From positions 2,356,001-2,420,000 of the forward strand of contig JAVLRN010000011.1 of NCBI GenBank assembly GCA_032821775.1: 64,000 bases of DNA, written 5' to 3'. This DNA comes from Sanguinoderma infundibulare (taxonomy: Eukaryota; Basidiomycota; Agaricomycetes; Polyporales; Polyporaceae). The notes beneath the pieces were generated by a model that was not told where the DNA came from, ran no database searches, and saw nothing but the letters and a program-made list of their open reading frames with translations. Shown here one piece after another: positions 61,641-64,000 of the stretch; the stretch's first letter is position 1, and the number at the start of each line of letters is the position of its first letter. The translations under genes and the position numbers were made by a program.

Positions 61641-64000
<2,360 letters not shown>

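Overview
The window is nuclear DNA of a filamentous basidiomycete, most likely an Agaricomycete. The evidence is GC-rich coding sequence broken by many 45-75 nt GT-AG introns, closely packed genes on both strands, and families typical of that group: an NRPS-like reductase, a DUF6534 membrane protein, an MG-x-C-x-x-C mini-protein and lineage-expanded protein kinases. No rRNA, tRNA, CRISPR or autonomous transposon was seen. Almost every gene is split, so each CDS interval spans first to last coding base with introns included. I placed splice sites by eye from reading-frame continuity, family motifs and GT-AG borders.

Layout, left to right. 1-5 kb: the 3' part of an NRPS-like reductase (+), a TPMT-like methyltransferase (-) and a site-2 protease (-). 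5-13 kb: a class II myosin heavy chain (+), head-to-head with the protease. 14-23 kb: a large RING E3 ligase (-) and the ER P5A-ATPase Spf1 (-), whose start codon appears to be split by an intron. 24-32 kb: a five-exon, 55-residue cysteine-rich mini-protein (+) and the ribosome-biogenesis scaffold Urb1 (+), followed by a 611-bp near-perfect foldback element. 33-35 kb: a micro-exon-rich DUF6534 membrane protein (+). 36-38 kb: elongin C (-) and Ubc13 (+), head-to-head. 39-41 kb: the calcineurin catalytic subunit (-). 42-45 kb: a single-pass membrane protein (+) and a zinc-finger protein (-). 47-61 kb: kinase K1 (+), a membrane-anchored coiled-coil protein with duplicated exons (+), a three-finger C2H2 factor (-) and kinase K2 (-). 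61.6-64 kb: the C-terminal half of an ABCC-type transporter (-).

Most genes are conserved housekeeping or signalling functions: actomyosin, ER protein quality control, SREBP-type proteolysis, ubiquitin signalling, calcium signalling and ribosome biogenesis. The 47-61 kb block looks less conserved. It holds two paralogous kinases with an unusually long activation segment, one of which has serine in place of the usual alpha-C glutamate. Between them lie two genes that each grew by internal duplication. Together with the foldback element and the mini-protein, this block is the most unusual content.
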